Source: Trissonchulus latispiculum
Taxonomy: Eukaryota; Nematoda; Enoplea; Enoplida; Ironidae
Length of the DNA: 64,000 nt
NCBI GenBank assembly: GCA_030248195.1
Contig: JASAND010028183.1
Coordinates: forward strand, 50,167-114,166
Reading direction: 5' to 3'
The notes below the pieces were generated by a model. The model worked only from the letters and a program-made list of their open reading frames with translations. It had not been told where the DNA came from and searched no databases. The position numbers and the translations under genes were made by a program. The number at the start of each line of letters is the position of its first letter. The stretch's first letter is position 1. This document shows, one piece after another, positions 10,528-22,629 of the stretch.

Positions 10528-13308
10528 AGGTCATTTTAAGTCGCATGTTCCCTGGGGTGTTGGAGTATAGAACTTTTGTTCCCCATTCTTGTCCTCCCTA
10601 GGATCTTCGTCTTTTTCAATTTTTATTGAAGTCATTGAGGTTTTTTGTGGTCACCATTTCTAGTTTACCCGATTCTTCTTTCATATGGGTTTAATGTTAA
10701 TTAATACCTAAGTCGGTCCATTTTTTCGAGCGAATCATAGCATAAGGTCATCAGTACCCGTAATGTTCTACTTGAGTCGCTCCTTTCTTTCCTGAGTCTA
10801 TCTTCCCTATTCCATAATTTTTTCCTATTTTTAACCTTATCTACTGATTTGATTTGAGTCGCTTACCATACTCTAGTGATGTGGATCGGATCGGATCGGC
10901 AGCCAAAATCAACTACCGATCCGATCCGGCAAATGGCCGGCGATCCGATCCGATCCGATCCAGCCCCGGATCGGATCGATCCGATCCGATCCGACCACGA
11001 TTTTAATTTTCAATTGTAGACGCTTAAATTGCTATATACCTTCCCATTTTCCATTATTTTGCAAAACTTCACCAAACTTCACATCTTTTTGAATAATTCC
11101 GAAAGTCCGTATCAGAAACTGCAGTTGCAGAATGATGTGTTGTCACCTTTGAAAAATAAAAGATAAAATTGAAAAATCAAAGGTGTAAGACCAAAAAATC
11201 AACTTTGGTCGTATTTATAAGCAAACAATGTATATGTTTAAATATCGTTCGGAAATGGACGAAAGGATGAGACGGATCAGGAGACATGGAAAATCGGGGA
11301 AAATCCGGAATCCCGGAAAATCTAAAATATTCAAAAGTTTTTCTAAAATTTATGTACATTGAAGATTTAGATTCCGTGATCAAATAGATCAAATAGATTG
11401 ATTTTTGCACTTTTTACAACCTTTTCAACCTAAGTGCACCCAAATTTTGTAATTTTCGGTTTTTCAAAATTTCCGGAATATTTTAATGCACATGATATGG
11501 TTATCATTTAAAAGCTCTTTACGTTGAATTGAACACGTTTAATATACAATCATTTCCCAGAATGCATTCGATTACCAAATTCACGAAAACAAGATTTTTC
11601 CAGATTTAAATGTTTTCCATCACCAACATTTACGGAGCCATGGATCTTGAATCGAAAGGTCTTGACGAGCTGAACAATCTTTGTAATACAACTAGATCCC
11701 AGAAATGCGCCCTGTTCCCGGAATTTACAAGAACTTCCATTTATGAATAGTGAACTCGAGAAATTGGCACATCTTCAGGTATTGGTTCCAGCTCAAAATT
11801 AGCTTTGAAATAATGCCCTATCATTCAAATCCAAGTACGAAAATATGCACCTGGAACAACTCCATTCAATCATGATTACAAAATTTGGAATCTGGTAAAA
11901 TTATGGAGAAATTAAATATTTTTAATAAATTAAATAATTAATATTAAATATTAAATAGTTTTCGTGATTCAATCCCGATATCAGGTTGTTGGTTGTTCTA
12001 AATCTCCGGTTCAGGACGATTCTAAAAAATATATTGTTGGGGTTTGCTCTAAAAGCATAAGTTTGAATAAACGACCGAACACAATTTTAGTAGTACAATA
12101 GCATATACAAAAGAGCGTCCGGCGGATTTTGCTGACTTTCCACTTCTGAGCAAACGCACTAGGGAGAAAGATTTTCCTTCCCATTTCAGACGATCCTTTT
12201 AGTTGAGAACTATTAATCATACCAAAATAAGTCACTCTCAGCAGTAAGCGGTACTGAATTTAAAAAGTGGAACAAACTGTCCATAAATTAATTAGCAGGA
12301 AATATTACATCAGTCTGACTCTTTTTATATATACATATAAGAAATTTATTTATCAAGAGAGAGAACATAAAACAAAAACAAGTGAACAACAACAACAGAA
12401 CAACACATTTCAACAAAATTTAGAAAAGATTTGAAAATTTCTGTGAAAAAATTTGGCAATTTTGTAGAAAAATAGTACAAATTTTCAAACTTTGCCTCAT
12501 TCGCCGGATCGGCGATCCGGAAAAATCAAGGCGATCCGATCCGGCCGATCCGATCCGAAAATTTGTCGATCCGATCCGATCCGATCCGACCCCGGATCGG
12601 TCGATCCGATCCGATCCGCCGATCCGATCCACATCAACTCCTGATATACTCTGAGTTTCTTTCTTTTAAGTTTTACATACCCTCTTTTACCTTCCTATCC
12701 TATCTTCCAATTCATCTTACCTTCATTCACGGGGTTAGACCTAAGTAACACCGAACCTAGTTTAAGCTTATTTTAAGTTTCTTTCATATTTTACCATCAC
12801 ACCTAGCCTTACTATTCAGCTTTCTTTCAGGATCACTGTTAAATTACTCCAAAAAATACCCTGAGCATTCCTAGTGCGTTAATTTAGGTAATTCATTTGT
12901 GACCCCGTGAATGAAGATACGGTGAATGGGAAGGTAGGATAGGAAGGTAAAAGTCGGTAAATCTCGGCTAAATAAACTGAGAGTATGTTAACTGTGAGGT
13001 AAGAGAGAGACTCAAAATCAAGGTGGACCGGCAGTTCATAAGGTCAAAAATCCGAAAACAATTATGGAATAGGAAAGACATGAATGCTAGTGATGACAAC
13101 ACGTGACGAATAGGTCGATAGAAAAATGGAGTAACATAGTAATTAAAGCTAAACCTTGAACTCAGAAAGAAGGATAAACCAGGAAGGGGCAACCATGAAA
13201 TTCTCCAAAGAACTTCAATAAAATTCAAAAGCTGACGAATGGTGGTGGTAACCAAAATGTAAAACTCCAAACCCCAAGGGACTACTTATTTAAAATGACC
13301 TTGAAGTG
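10528..13308. repeat. Large foldback (inverted repeat), split by a hAT-like element
   Basis: The left arm is 10528-10874 plus 12645-12745 and matches the right arm at 12895-13308 in inverted orientation. Matching landmarks include GGTCATTTTAA, CCTATTCCATAAT, TTGATTTTGAGTC, ACATACTCTCAG and CTTCATTCACGGGGTTAG. The left arm is interrupted by the element at 10875-12644. The arms are diverged, so this is an old insertion. No coding content was recognised. Confidence 0.7.
10875..12644. mobile_element. hAT-like element with GATCCGATCC arrays
   Basis: Arrays of GGATCGGATC/GATCCGATCC lie just inside both ends (10888-10998 and 12500-12630). The terminal words AGTGATGTGG and CCACATCAACT are inverted. 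The flanks CATACTCT (10867-10874) and TATACTCT (12645-12652) form an 8-bp duplication with one mismatch. The untouched opposite arm of the surrounding foldback shows the empty site. No transposase ORF survives in the 1.77 kb. Confidence 0.75.
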
Positions 13309-13507
13309 TTCCTACACATTTTACCCCATTTTTTAACTCCCGGCTTAAGGTGCAAAATAGCCGCCTTATTTAACTATTACTCTTGATTAGGCAGAACACT
13401 TGTTTTCAACTAAGCGAGTAATGCGGGCTGAAACGAGGTATATTCTTGGCATAGTGATTATTATACGTGACAATTTTGGTTCAAAACAATTTGTCAGAAA
13501 GTGTGCT

Positions 13508-15007
13508 TCATTTCCTTGACATAAAGTATATCCTGTGATCACAGGGAATCAGTGACAGTGTCATAGGTATTCCACGCAACGGATCTCCTTCAACACTAGC
13601 TCTGTCCAGTTTCAGCTCAAAGCGTTGCAGTATGGCGGTAAACATCAAAAAGATCTGCTGCTTCGACATAGCCTCACCGGGACATCTGCGTTTCCCCGTA
13701 GAAAAGCTTATTACTTCCTCACTTTTAGACTGGTCAAACGTTCCATCCGGGGTAATAAATCTTTCCGGCTGGAAGGACTCGTGATTTTCAAAATCAGAGC
13801 CGGCGTGGTTGGCACAGTAGTAGACCGGTACCACAAGGCTTCCCTTCCTCAGAATGTAGCCTTCAAACTTTGTATCCTGCTCCATCTGACGGGGAATACT
13901 GCGCACAAAAAAGGTTACCCATCTCAGTGCCTCAGAGACACAGGCTCTACTGTAGATGAGGCTGTCCCAGTGTTCCCGGAGGTTGGGCAGTTCGTTAGGG
14001 TCAACATGGCTGTCTATTTCGCGATGTACCTTTTCTTGTATTTCAGGATGGCATGCCATGAACAGCAGAAGCCATTCCAGATTTCCTGCGGTCGGAAACA
14101 CAGCACCATCGTACAGGTCGATGGCAATTCGTTTGATGTCGTCTTTCTGGAACAAAGTCTTTTCTGACTGGGTGAGCTCAGCTTCTGCCCGATAGATACT
14201 GTCAGCAATGGTACAGATCTCATCGTTGGGCTTGTAGGCCAGTACTGTATCCATGACGTAGTTGACAAAGATCCTATACTTCTCGATCAGTTTCCTCTTT
14301 TCCTCGGCCATTAGCAGGCTCAGCGACGGGAAAGTTTCGGGAACCCAGGCAAATCGGGCCCTCTCCGACTGATAATCCTCAATAATCTTGAACAGCTTTG
14401 ATAGGAACTGATCTTCTGGATCAGCCTGACTGCCGAAGGTCAGCGAAGCCATCACTGCAGCGGTACACTTTGTGAGATCGTCCCTCGTTCTAACTGATAT
14501 GGTCCCTGCGCCGTCCTGCCATCGGTTCAGCAGCCATTGCAGGCACTGATGCACATTTTGTTCCAGTTTTGCATTTCTAGAACTGTTGAATTGACTTATG
14601 GCATGCAAGGCCACTCGTCTTGACTTCTGCCAGACCGGACCGTTGGCCGCAGTAAAGTATCCAGCCCCGGCTCCTCTGAGTATATCGACGACGATACTCG
14701 GACTAACACTGGCAAAGTCCGACCTTTTAAAGGCTTCCCTTATCATCTGACTGGTGCAGAGGATTATCATGGTAACTTCGCCCTTCTGTACCTGACAAAT
14801 TGGACCGTACGTTTTGTACAGTTCGGAGCCAATCTCACCAATCTGTCGCTCATCGAACAGAAGTGGCAGATAGCCAAGGAAGGGAACACAGAAGGGTCCT
14901 GGCGGCTCAACGCGTCGACGTATCCATCGTCGAATAGCAGCAACTACGAGTACCAGTGTTATCACAAGGCAATAGTGTGTCGAAAAGACAAGACTTGGTA
15001 GAATCAT
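13508..15007 (-). CDS. Cytochrome P450 no. 1 (single exon, 499 aa)
   Basis: This is a full-length, apparently intronless haem-thiolate protein of the ER membrane. It has an N-terminal anchor (about residues 8-22), the hinge EPPGP, the K-helix EALR (about 359), FQPERF (about 414) and the haem loop FSTGKRRCPGE with its Cys ligand at about 442. The sequence resembles the CYP2 clan. Met at 15007 is preferred over an upstream ATG at 15109 (533 aa). The shorter form matches the 497-aa paralogue, and a TATA-like TTATAA lies at 15055-15060, inside the longer frame. In the I-helix the usual A-G-x-E-T-T aligns with G-A-V-F-P-T, so the acid and the conserved Thr appear to be missing. It is related to P450 no. 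2 at 43457-48531 but lacks that gene's intron. The substrate is unknown. Confidence 0.92.
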   Translation of the reverse strand: MILPSLVFSTHYCLVITLVLVVAAIRRWIRRRVEPPGPFCVPFLGYLPLLFDERQIGEIGSELYKTYGPICQVQKGEVTMIILCTSQMIREAFKRSDFASVSPSIVVDILRGAGAGYFTAANGPVWQKSRRVALHAISQFNSSRNAKLEQNVHQCLQWLLNRWQDGAGTISVRTRDDLTKCTAAVMASLTFGSQADPEDQFLSKLFKIIEDYQSERARFAWVPETFPSLSLLMAEEKRKLIEKYRIFVNYVMDTVLAYKPNDEICTIADSIYRAEAELTQSEKTLFQKDDIKRIAIDLYDGAVFPTAGNLEWLLLFMACHPEIQEKVHREIDSHVDPNELPNLREHWDSLIYSRACVSEALRWVTFFVRSIPRQMEQDTKFEGYILRKGSLVVPVYYCANHAGSDFENHESFQPERFITPDGTFDQSKSEEVISFSTGKRRCPGEAMSKQQIFLMFTAILQRFELKLDRASVEGDPLRGIPMTLSLIPCDHRIYFMSRK

Positions 15008-15051
15008 ATTTTCATTACGAAAGGTTTCCAGCAAATAAAACCCAATGCAAT

Positions 15052-15062
15052 TACTTATAATG
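15052..15062 (-). promoter_or_regulatory. Candidate TATA box of P450 no. 1
   Basis: TTATAA on the - strand lies about 48 nt before the ATG at 15007. P450 no. 2 has a similar motif about 60 nt before its ATG. This is a weak motif-based call, supported by the parallel arrangement. Confidence 0.35.
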
Positions 15063-15639
15063 CAGGACACTAGTTTAGCACAGAAAAAAGATTCAGTGCT
15101 ATGCAGCATAAGAAACAGAACTTAAAGGCGTAAGCACTGATACTAATCCGAACAGACAGCCTGGGGAACGTTTTTGCAATTTAAACAGATAAGACTTTCA
15201 GTAAAAAGTAGTTTAGGATGTGCAATAACATTTCAAAGAAAATATCCAGGTCTTCGCTTTAGTGCAGCAGTAGCAAACTGCAGAAATTTATAGCAGTCAA
15301 GCAAGATTTTTACGGCTATGCATTCACTGTTCTACATTTTCAACGTAGTTATTACATTAAAGTCCGGTTTTTGCAATCCAATTTACAGTCTGCAGGGCTA
15401 ACGTCTCCTGGTGCATATAAAACCACTATTACTTCTAAGCTTAACTGAAAGGTTAAAACAAAATCGAAAACTCAAACAAAACTTCACAAAATGTGTAAAG
15501 GACGGTATCAAAAGGGACCAGAGTCACCTCTATTGGGCAGAACAACCAGAATAAATACTCAAGTCAGACAAAGCAGGGTGATATCAGTCCACGCCAATAA
15601 CGGCCAGACAAAGTTCAAATGTGGACAAGATGCACCGAA

Positions 15640-16240
15640 AAACAGATGCGGGGTATGAAGAAACGAAGGCCACCCAGTACGTAGTTGCCATGAAACCATT
15701 CCACATTAGGCGGAGTGCCGGTTCTTACCTGGGCCTATTGACGGAGCTGTCAGCATTCCTCAGCCCTGTCAGTCCTGCACAGATGCAGGGAGCATGGCCA
15801 CGACACAAAATACAAAGGGAGCTGAGGGAAGAAGCACACAATCACAAGACAGTTCTAAGCACACAAAGAAACATGTTACCCCTTTTCAGTGACCTGATTG
15901 CCCCCCACTGCCAGCATAAAAGTTCTCAGTTGGCTACCCATTTCGCGGCCGTAGGAATTGATTATTTAGGACCCCTTCTTGTGAAAGACTACAAGTTGTG
16001 GTTGTTGTCAACAGTGGACAACTTTCAAATATCTGGACATGTCTGTTCTCCTGTACATCTACCACAAAAGTGAATTTATAAGTAACTACATATCTTACAG
16101 CAGAGCAGCTTATCAAGTGCCTGAGAAGATTTATATCTCTGTTTAGCACTCCTAAGCTATAATATCTGACAACGATTCCACTTTCAGAAGTGTTCATAAA
16201 AGTATTATTCATCTTTTTAAATCTTCTCAATAAGCTAAAT
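15640..16240 (+). pseudogene. Retroelement integrase fragment (BEL/Pao-like), decayed
   Basis: HFAAVGIDYLGPLLVKDYK resembles the start of the integrase core (GVDYFGPxxVK, including its first Asp). Further on, after a frame change, ISDNDSTF resembles the second catalytic motif (SDNxxxF). The frame is broken by stops and shifts between 16020 and 16160. No LTRs or reverse transcriptase were found next to it. It is a dead fragment. Confidence 0.7.
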
Positions 16241-17390
16241 AAGCTCACTAAGTTCAGCTAAATAAGCTAAATTTATTGCAGAATTATTTGCCCCTTGGAT
16301 GAGTAGATACATGATCGTTTTGTGGACACGGTGAAAAGTGCACTGAGAAAAGTACTGGGCCAAAAATGTCAATTTAGTACAACTCCAGAGATCGATGCGG
16401 TAATCACTTCACGCCCTTAGCTTATGGTGGTGATACACTAGAGAGTCTCCTCTGACATCTACACACTTTAAGCAGGGTTGCACATCGTAGCTCGCTCAAC
16501 AGCCCTTGACAGCAAAAATGAATTCAAACTTAACAAAGAGCCTTACTTTTACGAGATATGGGAAAAGGGTCAAAGAATTTTGGACGAATGGAAGTCATGG
16601 AAAACCGATAATCCACCATCGCTGAAAATTTTCGAGTAAGCACTGCTTCTCTAAAGAAGAGCAATTATGGTGCTATCGAATCAAAAGTAGGGACGGTAAT
16701 GCAAATCAAAGAGGATTATCCACGTTGTTGTTGGAAGAGTGAATTCAGTCCATTCCATCCATCGATTTGCTACCGTCGTTCTGCGAAATAGTACACGATT
16801 CCTTCTCACCCCATCTCATTGATATATCGACACGAACCAAGAAATGGCTCCGTCATCCAAACCCTGATAGGTTATTCTCCAAATCTGACGTTTACTTTGC
16901 ACTTTGCACCCTAATGAACACTCCATTTCGATCGGAGTTCCAATCCATGCTTTCCAGTTCTTCTGGTGCTGGAGACCCGGAGTTCACCGTTTGCTCTGGC
17001 GCTGACGAATACGTTTGGTCTTGTGCTGCTACAGTGCCGATAGCTCGAAAAGTCAGTTCTTTTCCTGGATTCCGTCTTCCGACAAAACCTTTTAAACGGA
17101 GGAAATCCGGAGCTCATTACAGCTGATCGAGCATTCGTCAGCTTTTCATTAGTACCATTTCAGCGGCTCATTCTACTCTCACACCGTTCTGACCCTCTGT
17201 GAGACCCAATGCCGTCGGCTTAGTGCCGTTGAGGGAGGTTTAGTCTTTCCATATCCAGTGGAAATACGGCAGCCTTTATTTCGAGACTACTAATCATAAT
17301 CACAGGCTGTCGGATTACCGGATTGTTGTTGTTCTTCGTGTTCCTGGACGATCGTGCATAAATCCATGTGGTTGGAGCAGAACAAATCCG
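16241..17390. other. Intergenic with one unexplained ORF
   Basis: A 119-codon open frame on + (16767-17126) has mixed composition and resembles no family I know; it may be chance. No splice sites or element ends stand out in the rest of the interval. Confidence 0.3.
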
Positions 17391-17489
17391 TCAGATCCGC
17401 CCCACATTCCTCAGGAAGGCAAGCACCCTGGTGGGTTCCTGAGTCAAAATGTCCAACCTTGGCCCTGGTCCCCTAGATTGATCCCCCCA

Positions 17490-18260
17490 TCCCGAGCTGA
17501 GCCATGCTAGGGACAGTGGAGGAGCAGGTGAGCAAGGTCTTCTTCTGCCGCCCCACAGTTTGGACACGCAGGAGAGTCTGCAAAGCCTATACTGTATCGT
17601 TGTTGGGTAAGTATGAAGGACGCTTTCCAGAGTCGGTTGCATTCTTCCTTGATGAACATTTTGATTTTGGCTTTGGCTGAGGTGAAATCGATCTCTACCT
17701 GCGTCTGATCTAAGGTCGGCAGCAGATTTAGCCAGCTCGTCAGCAGCTTAATTCTCCTCTATTCCAGCATGGCTTGGAATCCACTGAAAAGCTACTTGGG
17801 TTCCGTTGTCACTTAACTGGCATAGTTCTTGCCAGATAGCTACTGCCGCAGGACTAGTACAGGCCTGGGGGCCAGACTTGAGTCCTTGCTTCCTAGGAGA
17901 AGCGAGAGCGAATCTGTGCAGACTCTGACTTCTTGCTTCGGCCTACCGGAGCAAGAATTGACCCATTTGAGAGCTTCTCTGGCAGCCAACAGTTCAGTGC
18001 GGTAGCTGGAGCACAGTGCACCAGCTGGCACCTTTATTCTTTCTAAGATCGTTCCTTCTCCGTCCGTGATGAACACAGCATAGCCTCCCTTCTTGGGCTT
18101 CGTTACTGCTCCGTCCGTCCACAGATTGATGTCGGATGCTGGCGAGGGTTTCATTAGCCATTTTCTTCAGCACTGATTTCTCTATATCCTGCTTCCAACC
18201 AGGACAAGCATCTGCTCCGGCGAGACCCGTAATCATGCTGAGTAGGGTAGGGATCCTCAA
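17490..18260 (-). pseudogene. LINE fragment with RNase H domain, decayed
   Basis: Frame 18154-17840 encodes an RNase H-like domain: INLWTDGAV, GGYAVFI, AGALCSSYRTELLAAREAL and VRVCTDSLSLLLG. They carry the catalytic Asp, Glu and Asp of the fold. Downstream, in broken frames, come VAFQWIPSHAGI and ADELAKSAADL, then a CPNCGAAEEDLAHLLLHC zinc-knuckle-like tail. This order is typical of I- or Jockey-related LINEs with an RNase H domain. Stops and frameshifts show it is dead, and the reverse transcriptase is absent. Confidence 0.8.
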
Positions 18261-18860
18261 AGGGGAATTTGAGGAAGGTACAGAGATTCTCTACTATGCA
18301 GCCTAGACAGACCGACAGCTTCTGACAGCTGGAACCTTTCTACGTATACTTAATGTAAAGGGACCCCCGAAGTTACCGGGAGGGAGGATCCCGAGTCAAC
18401 GCACCAAGCATTACCTTACATGATTTCAACATGATAGCTTAAGAGTGTCATACTCTTATCTATATACACTCTTGACTTTAAGTTGATGCTCCCTACAGGA
18501 GACATCAACCTTGCACCATTTACTTATGCATTTCTTGCAACTTAGGAAGTCATCTTCGTATCAGAATTCAGCCTAATATTTTCCTTTAGTGGATAGGGTA
18601 AGACTAATTTTAGTTTTAGTTTAGAATTCTCTCAGCAGATTTTAGAATGAGCGCATCTTTTCAGTATTTTGCGAAAAAAGTAATAATTTTCACTGGCTAT
18701 GTGTAGGTTATAGGAATCGATACCTCTATCAAATAGCAACGAATCCTTTTATTATATCTTCGTATTATAATATCTCTTCGTTATGGGAAGACTAGCTGAA
18801 ATATAAGGCAAACTGAATTTGTCTACCTTTTCGACTTTGTCAAGCGAGCATGGACGGACG

Positions 18861-19155
18861 GATGGACGCCAGGAACCGGCCGGAACTGACTTCCGCACTT
18901 CCACTAGAAGTCACCCGGGTGGGTCAGACCCGGCCAGCCTAATTGAGATGAGCTAGGCCAACGAAGCCGGTTTGCGAAAATCTGGTCGGTAGCTAACACT
19001 ACCCGGAAGTATCAAAGCTTCACGTCATAAGAGAAAATGTGGCATGAACCTGCTTCACCAGATTCCCTGAATTTTTCGATTTTTCTAATTCTATTTCATG
19101 GGCCGAGCGGAATCGAAACCAGTTAAGTTCTGATTTTTTGGTAAAGGCATTCTGC
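18861..19155. repeat. Direct repeat, copy 1
   Basis: About 290 bp, containing AACCGGCCGG, GGGTCAGACCCGGCCAGCC and GGTAGCTAACACTAC, recur in the same orientation at 19369-19625 with many point differences. The repeat ends near GCGGAATCGAAACCAG. It could be two SINE copies or an element leader. Identity is too low for a recent LTR pair. Confidence 0.65.
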
Positions 19156-19368
19156 GTTTCTTGGTTGCAACTTGAGGTCAAATTGCTCAACAACAGGAAG
19201 ACACTAGTCTTATATTAGATTTGGATAATAAACTGCATTATAAACAAAAACATTGGAGAAAGGCAGCAATTGTAACGCAAGGGACGTAGTTAGACTCATT
19301 TCCCTGTATGATTGTTTGTGTTTACCTGGCTTTGCCCCCCTAAATTTATATCAGTATTTCCATATAGA

Positions 19369-19625
19369 TGCCTGCCAGTAACCGGCCGGGGCGGACTTAC
19401 GCAGTCTCCATCGACCACGAGAAGTCATCCGGGTAGGTCAGACCCGGCCAGCCTAACTGAGGCGCGTTAGGCCAACTGAATCGGTCGGCGAAAATCTGGC
19501 CGGTAGCTAACACTACTTGGGAGTATCAAGGCTTCTACTTCCATCAAAAGACAAAACCAGGCCATTTAATGAGCCAAGCGGAATCAAAACTTGCTCTTTT
19601 CTGATTTTTAGGTATAAGCTTTATG
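19369..19625. repeat. Direct repeat, copy 2
   Basis: Matches 18861-19155 as described there. It lies about 150 bp upstream of a gag-like fragment, which may be coincidence. Confidence 0.65.
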
Positions 19626-19769
19626 TAGGGATTTCCCTGATGGAAAAACGGTTCCAGCCATCTGTCAACCGTCAACCCATTTCTCTGCTTCGAAAGAAGA
19701 ACGCCTTCCTTGAGTGGTAGTCATAACCCCGGACAAATACTTGCCTCACCCTTGGGATCCACCACTTAA

Positions 19770-20300
19770 CTTCTATGCTATGGTAGAGGAATATTTCCAT
19801 CAAATTGGTGAATCTAGACCTGCTGGATCAAAGCTGACGGATAGAGACAAGAATGACTACCTCGTGCCTTACTCGTCACAGAAGAAAACAGAATCTTTTC
19901 AGCCAACTCGATGTCCAGCCAAGCAACTACTGTTTTTTGCTGAGTTTTCTAAAAGCTGCTAAAGTTCTTTTTGATGAAAAATAAATCCAGCTAAGACACA
20001 CTCTGACTTTCAGAATCAAAAGCAAGGTTCATCTGAGAGTGTTAAAGACTATGTAACAGCTCTTTGCACTTTTATGATGGATTGCAACTTTGGCTGTCGC
20101 TAAGACCACCATTTGGCTCTTCAGCTTGTTTTCGGTTGCAACAACTCAAATACGCAGCGTCACTTCTCTCAGCTGAACAATTCAAGCTTGATGCATTCAT
20201 CGTTATCATGGAAACAGACGAAAGTGTACTAGCCTCAGCAACCACTATCGGAGGCGAGGCTGCAATCACTAAAATACTACGAACGTGTTCACAGCTCTAT
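19770..20300 (+). pseudogene. Ty3/Gypsy-like gag fragment, decayed
   Basis: Across broken frames the translation gives KNDYLVPYSSQKK, ESVKDYVTALCTFMMDCNFG and, after a shift, LLSAEQFKLDAFIVIMETDE. The order matches the retrotransposon gag region (ESVxDYxxxLRxLxxxCxFG, then LLxxxxLTLDxAxxIxxxxE). Several frame breaks make it non-functional. No protease or polymerase follows. Confidence 0.65.
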
Positions 20301-20400
20301 GGTGGTGTTCTAAGGCAGGCAGATGGTAGTAGTTTATTGTGTAGGAGCACGAGAAGAGCTGATGTTTCTATTTGTTGCAGAATTTAGTAATTGTCGTGAC

Positions 20401-22560
20401 TGTGCTAGTTCTTAGAATTGTAACCTATGTCTGACATGGATATATTGTTCTACATTTCGACTTTTTATGTTTCCTCTTGTATTACCAAATGCACCAGAAA
20501 GTATGCGTCGCTAGCTTCGACAGAGCGAAGGTAGAAAGGAACCGCTTGAGTTTTTACGGTTTTTAATAGAAGGAGACTTAAACCTTTCGACAAGAAGTCA
20601 TTAGCAAAGAGGAGTACGGTAACACGTCAGAGGTGGAGCTAGCAGAAGTATACAAGTCTATGTTGTGAGTCAGTGGAGCGGCGGGCTGGGTTGTTGGTTG
20701 TTGGTTGCTCTCTGCTTTGCCTTTGTCTGTACTCGTGTACCCGCGCTAAGAGCTCTGTACCCTTTCCTTTGTTATAACCTGTCCTCTGCTTCATAGTAAA
20801 AGTCTAGTGTGACTGATGCTAAGACGAGCAACGATTCACAACCCAACCGTCATACGTACTACACGGACCAGCATTTCCACGCTTCCACTAACAGAAGTTA
20901 TGAAGGACCTCGAGTCCTCGTGACACAAGCACAAGAAGAAGCAGAAAAAGTTTTATGTCAGTGAGTTCATTTACACAAATTTCCAATTGTGTTTGGTCAG
21001 CTAGCCATTCACATGGTAATCAACTCACAGGTACGTATGAACTGACTGCAGTAAATTGGTCATAAAAAGTGAACTGCGTTGTGGCGAGGTGGCCATCTAA
21101 CCAAATGACTACTGGCGAAATCGTAATTGTTCCGTAATGGGAATATTTAAACTCCAAGTAGAGGCTTGAAAGTAGGTTGATGAGCGAATAAGGTGTTACC
21201 AATAATTAAGGGTATGCATTTTATATTAAGGGAGGGTATTTTAAGGTATGCTTTTTATATTAAGGGTGGGTATTTTAAGGTATGCTTTCATGAGTTTTAT
21301 AATTAAGGTAGCAGGTGTCGCGCTTGTTACGTAATTTAAAATAAAAAGCTTCATTGTGTTAAATATAGGACATGAGAAATATTGAATTATTGCCAAGATA
21401 TTAAACTGCCGCAACTTTGTAACTGGAATTTTGAATTTAAGCTTTATTAAACAATTGCCGAAGACTATTAAAAGTCTCAAGACACTACTTTATGCATTCC
21501 TATGAAACCTCTGATTTCAGGTTAAATTACTCACAACCTTGTGACTATCTTTATTCAGAAATCGTCAACGTTGAACAAAATAGCAAGAAGTGTCCAATAT
21601 CGGGCCCCCTCAAAGTTTACTAAACATTTTGTTTCATAAATAAACAGCTATTTACAACCTTTGTACATCATTCTACTTAATTATTCGAATTAGTCTCATA
21701 CGATAGATAAAACACAGAAGACTTTTCAAATCAGAACAATATTTAATCGAATTAAATTTAACACTAAAATTAATATTAATATACTTTAGTCTCTACATTC
21801 TTCTCTTCGCACAAAGCATGTCATGGAAAGTGGTGAGGTAGAAGGTCAGTAATTCTGCTGCTATTCTTTGTAGTTAGTGATTGCCGATCTTGCTGTCATA
21901 AATTCTGGCTAAAATGTAAAACACAGAAGTACTCAGTATGCTTCCAGATAGTGATATAAATAGTCTCGGCTGGAGTCAGAAAAGTCAACTTAGTCATGTA
22001 ATTGCAGATAAAAATCTACGACCTGAATTGGTAGGATTTAGTATTCATCAAAACACATATAAAGGCACCTGAATACGAAGTAAAATCCCACTGACCGTCG
22101 TGACAAACCAATTTGAGCAACACTTGTGCTAGCAATTTTGAATGAATTTTATATTGCAAGCTAACATTTTCACAAAATTTTTTAAGATTATAGGAAGACG
22201 ATGAAGATAATAAGTTCATCGCTAAATTTAAGTTTTCTCGATAAGCATAAAATAGAATTTGAACCCATTAATTTAGCAAGTGTGACAAATTTTATGCAAG
22301 CAATGGAAACCGTGTGTTAGAGCCCGATATACCATAGAACTTAATGGATTCTAATGTTTAGCAAAGGACAGATTTATCTGAGTTAAATTACAAAAACAGA
22401 AATATAGTTGTAATAAAAATAGAGAAAACAAATTAAATAAAATTCTCTTAAACGTTAAAGTTCACCATAGCAGTGGACAGACCATATCTCATCCTTCAGT
22501 CTTGTGTATTGGTAACGAAAATTTTGTAATTTTTTCCAAAATTACTGAGAAAAATATATA
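20401..22560. other. Intergenic, A+T-rich, with a short tandem repeat
   Basis: No gene is recognised. At about 21205-21290 the words TTATATTAAGGG and GGGTATTTTAAGGTATGC are repeated in tandem. The patch at 20640-20900 is more G+C-rich and could be retroelement long-terminal DNA, but I found no partner. Confidence 0.4.
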
Positions 22561-22609
22561 TCCGTGTTTATAGCACTATACTGTTTATTTCTTTTGTTAC
22601 TATTATTAT

Positions 22610-22615
22610 TTTATT
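22610..22615 (-). promoter_or_regulatory. Polyadenylation signal of the sirtuin gene
   Basis: AATAAA on the - strand, 15 nt after the stop at 22630-22632. Further copies lie at 22584-22589 and overlapping the stop codon. Either downstream copy could serve. Confidence 0.6.
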
Positions 22616-22629
22616 AATTAATTTGTTTA

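Noticed and set aside
13625..14268. Three long ORFs overlapping P450 no. 1
   Set aside because: They are shadow frames of the P450 coding sequence without family likeness.
15008..15109. 34-residue N-terminal extension of P450 no. 1 starting at the ATG at 15109
   Set aside because: The paralogue starts at the position equivalent to 15007, and a TATA-like motif lies inside the extension. It is kept only as an alternative.
16767..17126. 119-codon ORF as a gene
   Set aside because: No family likeness, no splice context and no conserved motif; it could be chance.
18861..19625. Pair of direct repeats taken as LTRs around a small element
   Set aside because: They are only about 220 bp apart with no coding sequence between them, lack TG...CA ends, and are strongly diverged.
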